A stretch of 64,000 nucleotides of DNA, taken from Actinomycetota bacterium (lineage in GTDB: Bacteria; Actinomycetota; Acidimicrobiia; Acidimicrobiales; Aldehydirespiratoraceae). The notes below the pieces were generated by a model. The model worked only from the letters and a program-made list of their open reading frames with translations. It made no database searches and was not told the origin of the DNA. Position 1 is the stretch's first letter. Each line of letters opens with the position of its first letter. Below, one piece after another: positions 56,985-64,000 of this stretch. The position numbers and the translations under genes were made by a program. Where the stretch lies: contig JAPOHW010000008.1 of NCBI GenBank assembly GCA_029979265.1, positions 1 through 64,000 of the forward strand, read 5' to 3'.

Positions 56985-58169
56985 ATGAACGCCACGACCG
57001 CACTCGACGACGCGTTCGGACTCGCAATCGATGTCGAACCACTCACCGACGTGTCACGAATGGGCCGACGCATCCATGGCCTCGACCTGTCACAGCCGCT
57101 GAGCCCGGCGCAGGCCACCGCACTCGTTGCTGCACTCGACGAGTGGCACATCGTTTCCTTTCCCGGACAACACCACCACGGCATGACAGTGCTCGACCTC
57201 GAGCGCCTGGCCAACCATTTCGGTGCGCCGATCCCGCACCCGAGCAACCTCGACGACTACGTCAGCACGGGAACGATCACGATTAAAGCGCCGCACGATC
57301 GAGCGTCCACCGCCGTCGATGCAGCGTTCCCGAACGTCGTGTCGTGCCTTCAGGGTGCCGACAGTCCAGCCGTCTACCTCGTCACCAACCTGCACGGCAG
57401 CGGTCCCACCGCCCAGCCGACAGTCGGCGGTGGCCAGCACTGGCACACCGACATCGAGTTCGAACCCGTGCCCCTCTCGACCTCGATGTTCCTGGTGCAT
57501 CACACACCCGTTCGCCGAAACACCGCAGGAACCTGGGTGCACAACCCACCGCGTCCACCGGGCTTCTACCATCCTGATTCACCCCCTTTGCTCGCCGAAC
57601 GTCGCGAAGCCCTTCCCCTCAACGGCGAAACCGCCTACGCCGACACCGCTGCCGCCTACGACGCGCTGCCGGCCGACGAGCAGGCCGAACTCGACCAGGT
57701 GCAGGTTCGACGGCGGCTCCGCAACGATGACGACGGATTCCTTGTGCCGCTCGTCCACACGAATCCGCGCACCGGTCGACGATCGCTCCACAGCCCGATC
57801 TGGGCCTCGCGCGGCAAACGGGTTGCGCCGGCGTCCATCGACGGGCTCACCTCCGACGAGTCGCGACGATTCTTCGACCGGTTGGAGGAGCACTGCCTTG
57901 CTCCCGAATTTCGCTACGACCACTCACACGAGGCCGGTGACGTCACGATCTGGTCGAACTTCTCGACCCTTCACGTTGCGCCGCCGACCAAACGTCCCGT
58001 GAACGACCCAGCCGATGCTCGGCTCATGTATCGAATCAGCTGCAAAGGGCCGGTCAGCGCAACACTCCCCCGAGACGACACCGACCACTGGATCGACGCC
58101 AACATCACGCCCCCCTACCGGTCGGTCTTGTCGGACACGGTGCTGCAGGACCGATCGGAGCACGCGTAG
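56985..58169 (+). CDS. TauD/TfdA-family Fe(II)/2-oxoglutarate dioxygenase
   Basis: Starting at ATG 56985 the product is 394 residues, longer than typical TauD (about 280) because of a Pro-rich insert around residues 190-225. Core motifs are W-H-I-V-S-F-P-G-Q-H, the iron pair in Q-H-W-H-T-D-I-E-F and a distal W-S-N-F-S-T-L-H-V-A-P with the third His. A final R-L-M-Y-R-I-S contains the oxoglutarate-binding Arg. It forms an operon with the LLM oxidoreductase. The substrate is unknown. Confidence 0.88.
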   Translation: MNATTALDDAFGLAIDVEPLTDVSRMGRRIHGLDLSQPLSPAQATALVAALDEWHIVSFPGQHHHGMTVLDLERLANHFGAPIPHPSNLDDYVSTGTITIKAPHDRASTAVDAAFPNVVSCLQGADSPAVYLVTNLHGSGPTAQPTVGGGQHWHTDIEFEPVPLSTSMFLVHHTPVRRNTAGTWVHNPPRPPGFYHPDSPPLLAERREALPLNGETAYADTAAAYDALPADEQAELDQVQVRRRLRNDDDGFLVPLVHTNPRTGRRSLHSPIWASRGKRVAPASIDGLTSDESRRFFDRLEEHCLAPEFRYDHSHEAGDVTIWSNFSTLHVAPPTKRPVNDPADARLMYRISCKGPVSATLPRDDTDHWIDANITPPYRSVLSDTVLQDRSEHA

Positions 58170-58248
58170 CTGATCCGCCGCGGCCCCACCCAACTCCGAC
58201 CGGGTGACGCCTCGGTGGCGACGCAGGCGCTGCCGGCTGGGCGAGTCG

Positions 58249-59514
58249 CTAGCTCAGCGTCTTGAGTCCACTGCGATCAGTGCAGAACGCCACGAGCGCC
58301 ACCACAAGACAGGCCAGGCCACCGACGACGGTGGTCGGCCCGGTGCCCACGCGTTCGGCGACGAACCCGTAGATCAGCGCACACACAGGCATGACCCCTC
58401 CCATCGTCAACGCGAAGAGCGCCATCATCCGGCCCATCAATTCCTGTGGCGTGTGGGTCTGGAACAGTCCTTGGCTCATGTTCATGTAGACGCCACCACC
58501 CAGGCCCATGAAGAATCCGAGGATCACCAACTGCCAGAGTGCCGTGGTGAGGCCCATCAAGGCGACAACCGTGCCGCCCAGCATCATGGCGCACATGAAC
58601 CAGCCGCCCTTGTTGGGGAGGCTGCCTTTCCTCATGATGTAGAACGACATGACCGCCACACCGAACCCCATCGTGGCGAGGGCATAAGCCGCATCGCCGG
58701 AGTCGCGACCGAATGCCTCTTTCACATGCGCCTGCATGAGCACCATGCTCAACGGCATGATCGTCATCCCGGCGAAGGTCAACAAGCCGACAAGCTTTCG
58801 AAAGGGTGGATTGTCCCTCACCCAACGCATGATCTCGGCCAGATCGGTTCGTACGGGACGAGCTTCGGCAACAGACTCGTGCTCGGGTACCTGCAGCGGC
58901 ACCAGCACAGTAAGGCCGATGACGACGAGCAGCACCAGAAAGCCGAACGCTCCCTCGAAGCCGGCGATCGACCCTGCGCCGCGCGCCAGTACCGGTCCGA
59001 GCATCATCGACACCGTTGCGCCGATCGCTGTGAGCCCCACCGCCGAAAAGATCAGTTCTCGGGGGATGATCGCGGGCACGAGTGACTGCCGCACCGGCCC
59101 CCCGACCGCCATGGCCGACCCGGCGAGAACGGACATGACGAGTACCCATGCGAAGTTTGCCTCGTCGAGCGCGGCAAGGACGAACAGGCCGGCCATGGAG
59201 CCGAGCATCGCAACCTGAGAACCGAACAGCAGCCGCTTGCGCTGCCAGCGGTCGGCCCATACGCCGGCATGCATCGTGAGGAAGATGGTGGGGACGCCGA
59301 GCGCGAACACCACCAGACCTTGATCGGCCTCACTGCGATCGAGACCATCGAGCACGAACCACGCAATCACGAACCGTTGCGCGTTCATCAGCACCATGAA
59401 CGCCGTCGAATTGATCCACAGCAACCGAAAGTTGGGTAACTGGATTGCATGGGTGGGCTCTGCTCGGCCACCAATCGACGTCACTGCGGCGATCGGGTCA
59501 ACAGAGGAGGTCAC
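58249..59514 (-). CDS. Major facilitator superfamily transporter
   Basis: A 421-residue carrier with about twelve helices, a motif-A-like H-A-G-V-W-A-D-R-W-Q-R-K-R-L after helix 2, and a charged central loop (about 215-235). The sequence resembles the EntS/TMR-type branch of MFS exporters. GTG start; it converges toward the TauD gene and is divergent from the swivel-domain protein gene by 60 bp. Confidence 0.87.
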   Translation of the reverse strand: MTSSVDPIAAVTSIGGRAEPTHAIQLPNFRLLWINSTAFMVLMNAQRFVIAWFVLDGLDRSEADQGLVVFALGVPTIFLTMHAGVWADRWQRKRLLFGSQVAMLGSMAGLFVLAALDEANFAWVLVMSVLAGSAMAVGGPVRQSLVPAIIPRELIFSAVGLTAIGATVSMMLGPVLARGAGSIAGFEGAFGFLVLLVVIGLTVLVPLQVPEHESVAEARPVRTDLAEIMRWVRDNPPFRKLVGLLTFAGMTIMPLSMVLMQAHVKEAFGRDSGDAAYALATMGFGVAVMSFYIMRKGSLPNKGGWFMCAMMLGGTVVALMGLTTALWQLVILGFFMGLGGGVYMNMSQGLFQTHTPQELMGRMMALFALTMGGVMPVCALIYGFVAERVGTGPTTVVGGLACLVVALVAFCTDRSGLKTLS

Positions 59515-59574
59515 GGCGCCGACCGTAGCGGCACCAGCGCAACGACGACGAAATACCGGCTAGACCGTTACACC

Positions 59575-61314
59575 ATGCGCTGGATCGAGGATGCCCCCTA
59601 CCGCCCCCGTGTTCCGTTCTGGACCCGAGCCAACGTCGGAGAGGTCCTGCCACTTCCGCCATCACCGGTCGGCTGGGACTTCGTCTGGGCGCATCGAGGC
59701 GTGATCGCTGGTTGGCGGGACTGCGCGATCGACCGCCTCGGCTTCGAGGAGCACGAACTCGACCCTGATCCCGATCTCACCGAGGTCGTGGCGAACTTCG
59801 GCGGATACGCCTATCTGTGCGCCACGTTCAATCGGATCTGGGCCGAGCGAGCACCGGGGATGACCTACGCCGACATGGATCTGGCCTATTTCGGCGACCA
59901 CCCCGACGTGCCCCCATACGAGCCTGAGGAGTGGCACCACAATCCCCACACCACCGAGGTCACCGGCGCCTGGCTCGGCTGGGTGATGGGCACGATGGAC
60001 CAGAGTGAACTCGAGGCACAGCGAGTCGAAGCTCGCACGATTCGTTCCGAGCGACCTGACTACGCAGCGATGAGTGACGCCGAACTACTCGACTACGCCC
60101 ACTCGCTGCGCCCCGTTATCCGTCGTCTCTTCAACATGCACATCAACCAGAGCGCAGCAGCGTCCATCGCTCCTGGCGTCCTCGCGGCGGTGACCGCCGC
60201 CGTCGGGCGGCCGGAGGCGGCCATGCGGATCATGGCCGGTGTCGGCGGTGTCGACTCGGCCGCACCGTCGTATGCCATGTGGGACCTCTCGCGCGCGGTC
60301 GCCACAGACGCCCACCTCACCGCGATCTTCGATGCCGGTCCTGCCGGGTTGCATGCGCGACTCACGGCTGATCCCGGCGCAGTCGAATTCACCGAGGCGC
60401 TCGATGCGTTCCTCGCCGAGTTCGGATCGCGAGGGCAAAACGAGTGGGACATCGCATCCGAGGTGTGGGAGACCGATCCAGACTTGGTGCTCACCGTCAT
60501 CGACAAGATGCGGTTGCAGGCAGACGACGAGGACCCACGTCACGAAAACAGCAAACGGGCGGCCGAGCGCCAAGCACTGGCTGCCGAAATCGCCGCGATG
60601 GTGGAGGCTGATCCAGAAGCGCACGGGCAGTTCCTCGCTGCGGTGGCGTCCGCCGGAACCTTCCTTCCCGGCCGTGAGCGATCGAAGACCAACATCATCC
60701 GTGTCATCGGTGAAGTTCGGCTTGCGATTCGTGAACTGGGTCGACGGGCGGTCGAACGAGGGCATCTCGATCAGGTGACCGACATCAACTTCTTGTTCGG
60801 CGACGAGGTGGAAGCGCTCACGACGGGTGCGCTGGCAGAAAGCAAGCTGCTCGTGTCCGAGCGTCGAACTCACTACGACTGGCTGCTCAGCATCGAGCCG
60901 CCGTTCATCATCAACGGTGAACCGGTCCCCAACACCGAGTGGCCCAGTCGGGCCGATGCCACACCGGTCCGAACTGCTGCAGCCGGCGACGTGATCCACG
61001 GTCTTCCCGGCTGCCCCGGCACCTACCGGGGAACCGCGCGGGTCGTGCTCGACGCTGCTGACCCCAGCGGGCTGAGCCCCGGCGACATTCTGGTCGCCCC
61101 GCACACAGACCCGGCATGGACCCCACTCTTCGTCCCGGCCGGCGGCGTCGTCGTCGATGTCGGTGCCGCCCTCAGCCACGCCATCATCGTGAGCCGCGAA
61201 CTCGGCATCCCCTGTGTCGTGTCTGCGACCGACGCCACCAAGCAAATCGTCGACGGCGCCACGATCGAGGTCAACGGCGACACCGGTGAGGTCACGATCC
61301 TGGAGCTTCCGTGA
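59575..61314 (+). CDS. PEP-utilizing-enzyme swivel-domain protein without ATP-grasp domain
   Basis: The 579-residue protein starts with an alpha-helical region (about 1-480) rich in Trp and acidic residues, similar to the central part of phosphoenolpyruvate-synthase or rifampicin-phosphotransferase relatives. It ends with a complete swivel (phosphohistidine) domain, about 490-579: G-C-P-G-T-Y-R-G-T-A-R-V, L-V-A-P-H-T-D-P-A-W-T-P-L-F and G-A-A-L-S-H-A-I-I-V-S-R-E-L-G-I-P with the phosphorylatable His. The N-terminal ATP-grasp domain is absent and no separate one is adjacent. It may need a partner or act on a different substrate. Confidence 0.82.
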   Translation: MRWIEDAPYRPRVPFWTRANVGEVLPLPPSPVGWDFVWAHRGVIAGWRDCAIDRLGFEEHELDPDPDLTEVVANFGGYAYLCATFNRIWAERAPGMTYADMDLAYFGDHPDVPPYEPEEWHHNPHTTEVTGAWLGWVMGTMDQSELEAQRVEARTIRSERPDYAAMSDAELLDYAHSLRPVIRRLFNMHINQSAAASIAPGVLAAVTAAVGRPEAAMRIMAGVGGVDSAAPSYAMWDLSRAVATDAHLTAIFDAGPAGLHARLTADPGAVEFTEALDAFLAEFGSRGQNEWDIASEVWETDPDLVLTVIDKMRLQADDEDPRHENSKRAAERQALAAEIAAMVEADPEAHGQFLAAVASAGTFLPGRERSKTNIIRVIGEVRLAIRELGRRAVERGHLDQVTDINFLFGDEVEALTTGALAESKLLVSERRTHYDWLLSIEPPFIINGEPVPNTEWPSRADATPVRTAAAGDVIHGLPGCPGTYRGTARVVLDAADPSGLSPGDILVAPHTDPAWTPLFVPAGGVVVDVGAALSHAIIVSRELGIPCVVSATDATKQIVDGATIEVNGDTGEVTILELP

Positions 61315-61339
61315 GCGACGACCCGTCCGGTGGCGCCGA

Positions 61340-61732
61340 TCATGCGCCGCCGATGGCGCGGCTTTCGGTGAGATGGTTCCAACGGCAGTCGGTGCACACC
61401 TCGACCACGTAGCCCTGGCTCACCGACTTCCGGGCGGCAAGGCGATCCATCTCCCGGTCGGAGGTGACACACCGGCCACTCTTGGGCAGTCGCGGACCGA
61501 AGACGTAGGTGACCTCGACGAGCGTCTGCGACTCGCAGACAGGGCAGGAACGACCCACCGGTGTGCCGCAGAACTCCGCATTTCGTTGCAGTTCACGCTG
61601 GCTGTCACAGATCTGCTCACGCGACAGCGATCCCTCGCGCCAAGCCGCGAGGATGGCCTCACGAGCCAGGCGGTAGTCGACGCCACCGCTGCTGCCGGCT
61701 TCCTGCAGGCCGATCTTGGTTCGAGCAACCAC
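61340..61732 (-). CDS. DUF5318-like zinc-ribbon protein
   Basis: The 130-residue product matches the actinobacterial DUF5318 pattern: V-D-Y-R-L-A-R-E-A-I-L at the start and C-D-S-Q-R-E-L. The zinc pairs are R-S-C-P-V-C-E and V-C-T-D-C-R-W-N-H-L, with V-T-Y-V-F-G and S-G-R-C-V between them. The four Cys likely bind one zinc. The function of this family is not established. It is divergent from the methyltransferase gene by 57 bp. Confidence 0.82.
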   Translation of the reverse strand: MVARTKIGLQEAGSSGGVDYRLAREAILAAWREGSLSREQICDSQRELQRNAEFCGTPVGRSCPVCESQTLVEVTYVFGPRLPKSGRCVTSDREMDRLAARKSVSQGYVVEVCTDCRWNHLTESRAIGGA

Positions 61733-61789
61733 TCCAAGGACAGTACCCCTCCCTCATCTGCTCCGTCAGTGCGGCCAGACTGACCGGAC

Positions 61790-62428
61790 ATGTCCGGCTA
61801 CGACCCACGCACCCCGAGCAATCGCCCGCTCGCCTACGTCGAGTTCGGTCCCGGCCTCGATGACGATGTCGATCGGCGGTTGATCGGCGATGCTCGCGGT
61901 AGACGGATTCTCGACCTTGGTTGTGGCGGCGGCCACACCGCCGTGGGTCTCGCAGCACGGGGCGCACGGGTCATTGCGACCGACGCCGATCCTGGACAAC
62001 TCTTCGCCGCCCGAGCCCTTGCACAGCAGTCGTCGGTCGCCGTCGAGTTCCACGAAGCTGGTCCTGCTGAACTTGCGTTCATTCGCGCCGATCAGATCGA
62101 CATCGCCGTGTCGGTGTGGGCCCTCTCCCTGATCGACGACCTCGATCGAGTGTTCCGCCAGGTCCACCGGGTACTGCGGCCGAACGCCCACCTCATCGTC
62201 GCACTCCCCCACCCGGCTGCGCTGTGCGCCGATCCGATCGATCCGACCCGCACCGTGCGCTCATGGCGAACCGACGAAAAGATCGGCGAACGTCACGTCC
62301 ACACTGCCGAAGGACTCGTCACCGCGATGAGTCGCAGCAACTTCGCCGTCGACGTGCTGCTGGAACGCCACGCCGGCGGTCCGACCCCTGCAACACTTCT
62401 GGCCCGCGGACGTCGCCTCGGCGCCTGA
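61790..62428 (+). CDS. Class I SAM-dependent methyltransferase
   Basis: A 212-residue type-11 methyltransferase. Motif I is I-L-D-L-G-C-G-G-G-H-T-A, motif II has the acid in V-I-A-T-D-A-D, motif IV is D-I-A-V-S-V-W-A-L-S-L, and a V-L-R-P-N-A-H-L-I-V-A-L-P-H-P strand follows. The core is complete, in contrast to the shortened homolog at 39869-40342. The substrate is not deducible. It converges with the CCA-adding enzyme gene. Confidence 0.92.
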   Translation: MSGYDPRTPSNRPLAYVEFGPGLDDDVDRRLIGDARGRRILDLGCGGGHTAVGLAARGARVIATDADPGQLFAARALAQQSSVAVEFHEAGPAELAFIRADQIDIAVSVWALSLIDDLDRVFRQVHRVLRPNAHLIVALPHPAALCADPIDPTRTVRSWRTDEKIGERHVHTAEGLVTAMSRSNFAVDVLLERHAGGPTPATLLARGRRLGA

Positions 62429-62464
62429 GCACACCTCGAGGCTCCGTCGAGATCGTCATCGCTT

Positions 62465-63733
62465 TCACCCCTCGTCGGGACGGAGCAGTTCGGCGGCGAC
62501 CTCGGCGGCGAACGGTCCATGATCGAAGCGATACTCGCGCAGCCGTGCCATCGCTCGCCCCACCAGCGGGCCGGGCTCCACCCCCAGGATCGCTGCGACC
62601 GCCCGGCCGTCGATCGGCAGCCCCGGCGAATCGAGATCGGGCTCCAGCACCCGGAGCGCAGCGAGTTCCGAGCGGGCACGGTCGATGTCGGTCGACGTCT
62701 GACCGGCCGAACGCACGGCGGTGACGAAGGTGAGGAACTCCTCGAGGGGTCCATCGGTAGGCGTGGCCGCTGCTGCGCGACGAAGCGACGGTCGATCCGA
62801 CGGGTAGGCGACGTCCAACCATCGATCGGCTGATCCAAGCCATGTGACCGCCGCCATCAGATCACCACTGGGCTTGAGACGGGCGAACTCGGTGAGACGA
62901 CCGTCTGGTGACAGATCCAACAGGAGTGCAGCCCAGCGAGCGTCGGCGCAGGGTTCGGTGCGTGCCGCACGCGCTGCAGCAACACCCACATCGACCTCGG
63001 CGGCCGCCATGCCGGGAAGGACGTGTCGAAGCAGCCCGGTTTCACGAAGAAAGACGAGACCCGGCGTCGGGTCTGGCAGCAACAGCATCTTGGTCAACTC
63101 GTCACGCACTCGCTCCACCGACACGATCACCATCCGCTCACCCATGCCGTGGACGGCATCCACCAGTTCGGGCACTGCGCGAAAGCCGAAGGTCGCCACG
63201 AACCGTGCCGCCCGCAACATCCGGAGCGGGTCGTCGGAGAACGACACAGCAGGAGCCAAGGGTGTCCGAAGCACCCCTGCCGTGAGGTCGTCGGCGCCAC
63301 CGAATGGATCGACGAGCACGCCGTCGGCACAATCGACCGCCATCGCATTCACCGTGAAGTCGCGGCGCGCCAGATCGTCAGCGATGTTGTCGCCAAAGGC
63401 GACCACCGGTTTTCGTGACGACGGGTCGTATGCATCGGCCCGATGGGTGGTGATCTCGAAGTCGCGGCCCCCAATCTTTGCCCCGATCGTTCCGTACGTC
63501 TCCCCCTGAGCCCAGACGGCCTCGGCGAAGGGGGCAATGAGCGCCTTGATGACGTCGGGGTGGGCGTCGGTGGTCACGTCGTAGTCGACGTCGGCTCGAT
63601 CACGACCGGCCAAGTCGTCTCGCACGATGCCACCGACGAGGAAGAGTCGGTGTCCTGCCGCTGCGAATGCCTCATGGATCGGGCGCGCCGCCTCGAGCGC
63701 CAGCGCGAGTTGCGAATCCGACGGAAGGGTCAC
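62465..63733 (-). CDS. cca: CCA tRNA nucleotidyltransferase
   Basis: GTG 63733 begins a 422-residue class II nucleotidyltransferase. It has L-V-G-G-I-V-R-D (34-39 region), metal Asp in V-D-Y-D (D50, D52), R-R-D-F-T-V-N-A-M-A, S-D-D-P-L-R-M-L-R-A-A-R-F and a V-S-V-E-R-V-R-D-E-L segment. A helical C-terminal body follows; no HD phosphohydrolase motif is evident. It adds CCA to tRNA 3' ends, which fits a genome where some tRNA genes may lack it. The GTG overlaps the stop of the upstream histone-deacetylase-like gene. Confidence 0.95.
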   Translation of the reverse strand: MTLPSDSQLALALEAARPIHEAFAAAGHRLFLVGGIVRDDLAGRDRADVDYDVTTDAHPDVIKALIAPFAEAVWAQGETYGTIGAKIGGRDFEITTHRADAYDPSSRKPVVAFGDNIADDLARRDFTVNAMAVDCADGVLVDPFGGADDLTAGVLRTPLAPAVSFSDDPLRMLRAARFVATFGFRAVPELVDAVHGMGERMVIVSVERVRDELTKMLLLPDPTPGLVFLRETGLLRHVLPGMAAAEVDVGVAAARAARTEPCADARWAALLLDLSPDGRLTEFARLKPSGDLMAAVTWLGSADRWLDVAYPSDRPSLRRAAAATPTDGPLEEFLTFVTAVRSAGQTSTDIDRARSELAALRVLEPDLDSPGLPIDGRAVAAILGVEPGPLVGRAMARLREYRFDHGPFAAEVAAELLRPDEG

Positions 63734-64000
63734 GATCCAGCGGCCAGCAGCAGCGCCGCATCGACGCCCTCCCCACCGGGCCCGCCGCTGGTCGCCGCTT
63801 CCGGACGCAACTGTTCGCCTACCAACTGGGCTGCGACTGCAGCCGAACAATCGGTGATCGCTTGGAGGTCGTAGCCACCCTCGAGCACCGTCACGCTGCG
63901 ACCGCGGGCCACCAACGGAACCAGCGTGCGCACGTAGTCGGCCATGTCGGCCGACGAATAGCCGAGTTCGGTGATCGGATCAGCACGGTGCCCGTCAAAG
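63730..64000 (-). CDS. Histone-deacetylase/acetoin-utilization (AcuC-like) family protein, 5' end outside window
   Basis: The visible 89 C-terminal residues read F-D-G-H-R-A-D-P-I-T-E-L-G-Y-S, then V-T-V-L-E-G-G-Y-D-L near the end. These are the metal/active-site loop and final motif of the arginase/deacetylase superfamily: the F-D-x-H-x-x-D-P metal Asp region and E-G-G-Y substrate Tyr. Members deacetylate proteins or small acetylated compounds. The stop overlaps the CCA-enzyme GTG (63730-63733), so the two are co-translated. Confidence 0.85.
   Translation of the reverse strand, partial: FDGHRADPITELGYSSADMADYVRTLVPLVARGRSVTVLEGGYDLQAITDCSAAVAAQLVGEQLRPEAATSGGPGGEGVDAALLLAAGS

Overview
The window is GC-rich (roughly two thirds G+C by eye), gene-dense, bacterial chromosomal DNA. 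The gene set points to an actinobacterium, most likely the class Acidimicrobiia (Ilumatobacter-like); this placement is inference. Supporting signs are two luciferase-like F420/flavin oxidoreductases, a PPOX-type flavin/F420 protein, a DUF5318-type zinc protein, the order rpsF-ssb-rpsR-rplI-dnaB, actinobacterial DnaA boxes (TTGTCCACA), frequent GTG starts, and Thr-rich lipoprotein linkers. No insertion sequence, transposase, integrase or CRISPR array is visible.

Layout. 1-1254: the end of a probable integrated element, with a Cys-rich repeat lipoprotein cut by the window edge and a 44-nt 3' fragment of a tRNA-Ala(TGC) gene that looks like an attachment-site scar. 1260-11718: a segment bounded by a 16-bp inverted repeat. 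It holds a two-component system and a six-gene, translationally coupled envelope module (Cys lipoprotein, adaptor with peptidoglycan-binding domains, ABC ATPase, FtsX/MacB permease, NTF2-like protein, GH43-like propeller), plus a separate lipoprotein. All three promoter regions carry tandem 11-bp CTGAG-type repeats in one orientation, so they look like one local regulon. 11834-21881: a TetR regulator and divergent FAD amine oxidase, a truncated FAD gene, a zinc-ribbon protein, an SDR, an SGNH-like lipoprotein, a GH1-like glycosidase, a pterin dehydratase, an Fe(II)/2-oxoglutarate oxygenase, a membrane protein and a luciferase-like oxidoreductase.

21945-35025: two divergent operons. The leftward one encodes an MFS carrier, a TauD-type dioxygenase, an M24/creatinase-fold protein without metal ligands, an Asp/Glu racemase-maleate isomerase family protein, a fused HyuA-HyuB ATP-dependent hydantoinase/oxoprolinase, and an amidohydrolase. 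The rightward one encodes an SDR, a zinc-free medium-chain reductase, a cytochrome P450 and a PhnD-like binding domain without a signal peptide. Together they look like a catabolic island for a cyclic amide, imide or N-methylated compound; the substrate is unknown.

35036-48928: anchored and lipoproteins, an MscS-like channel, an ECF sigma/anti-sigma pair, two cyclophilin-like paralogs (one degenerate), a shortened methyltransferase, aat, a degenerate GGDEF protein, tRNA-Ser(TGA), and acyl-CoA genes (MaoC, MatB-like synthetase, enoyl-CoA hydratase) with a sphingosine-phosphate-lyase-like PLP enzyme. 48979-53065: the core replication/translation block dnaB-rplI-rpsR-ssb-rpsF. It has an inverted DnaA-box pair upstream of dnaB and a bS18 with a long RGG/RGD-rich tail. 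53278-64000: an SDR, an asparaginase, a TetR regulator with a divergent oxidoreductase/TauD pair, an MFS carrier, a phosphotransfer-swivel protein without ATP-grasp domain, a DUF5318-like protein, a methyltransferase, the CCA-adding enzyme, and the 3' end of a histone-deacetylase-like gene.
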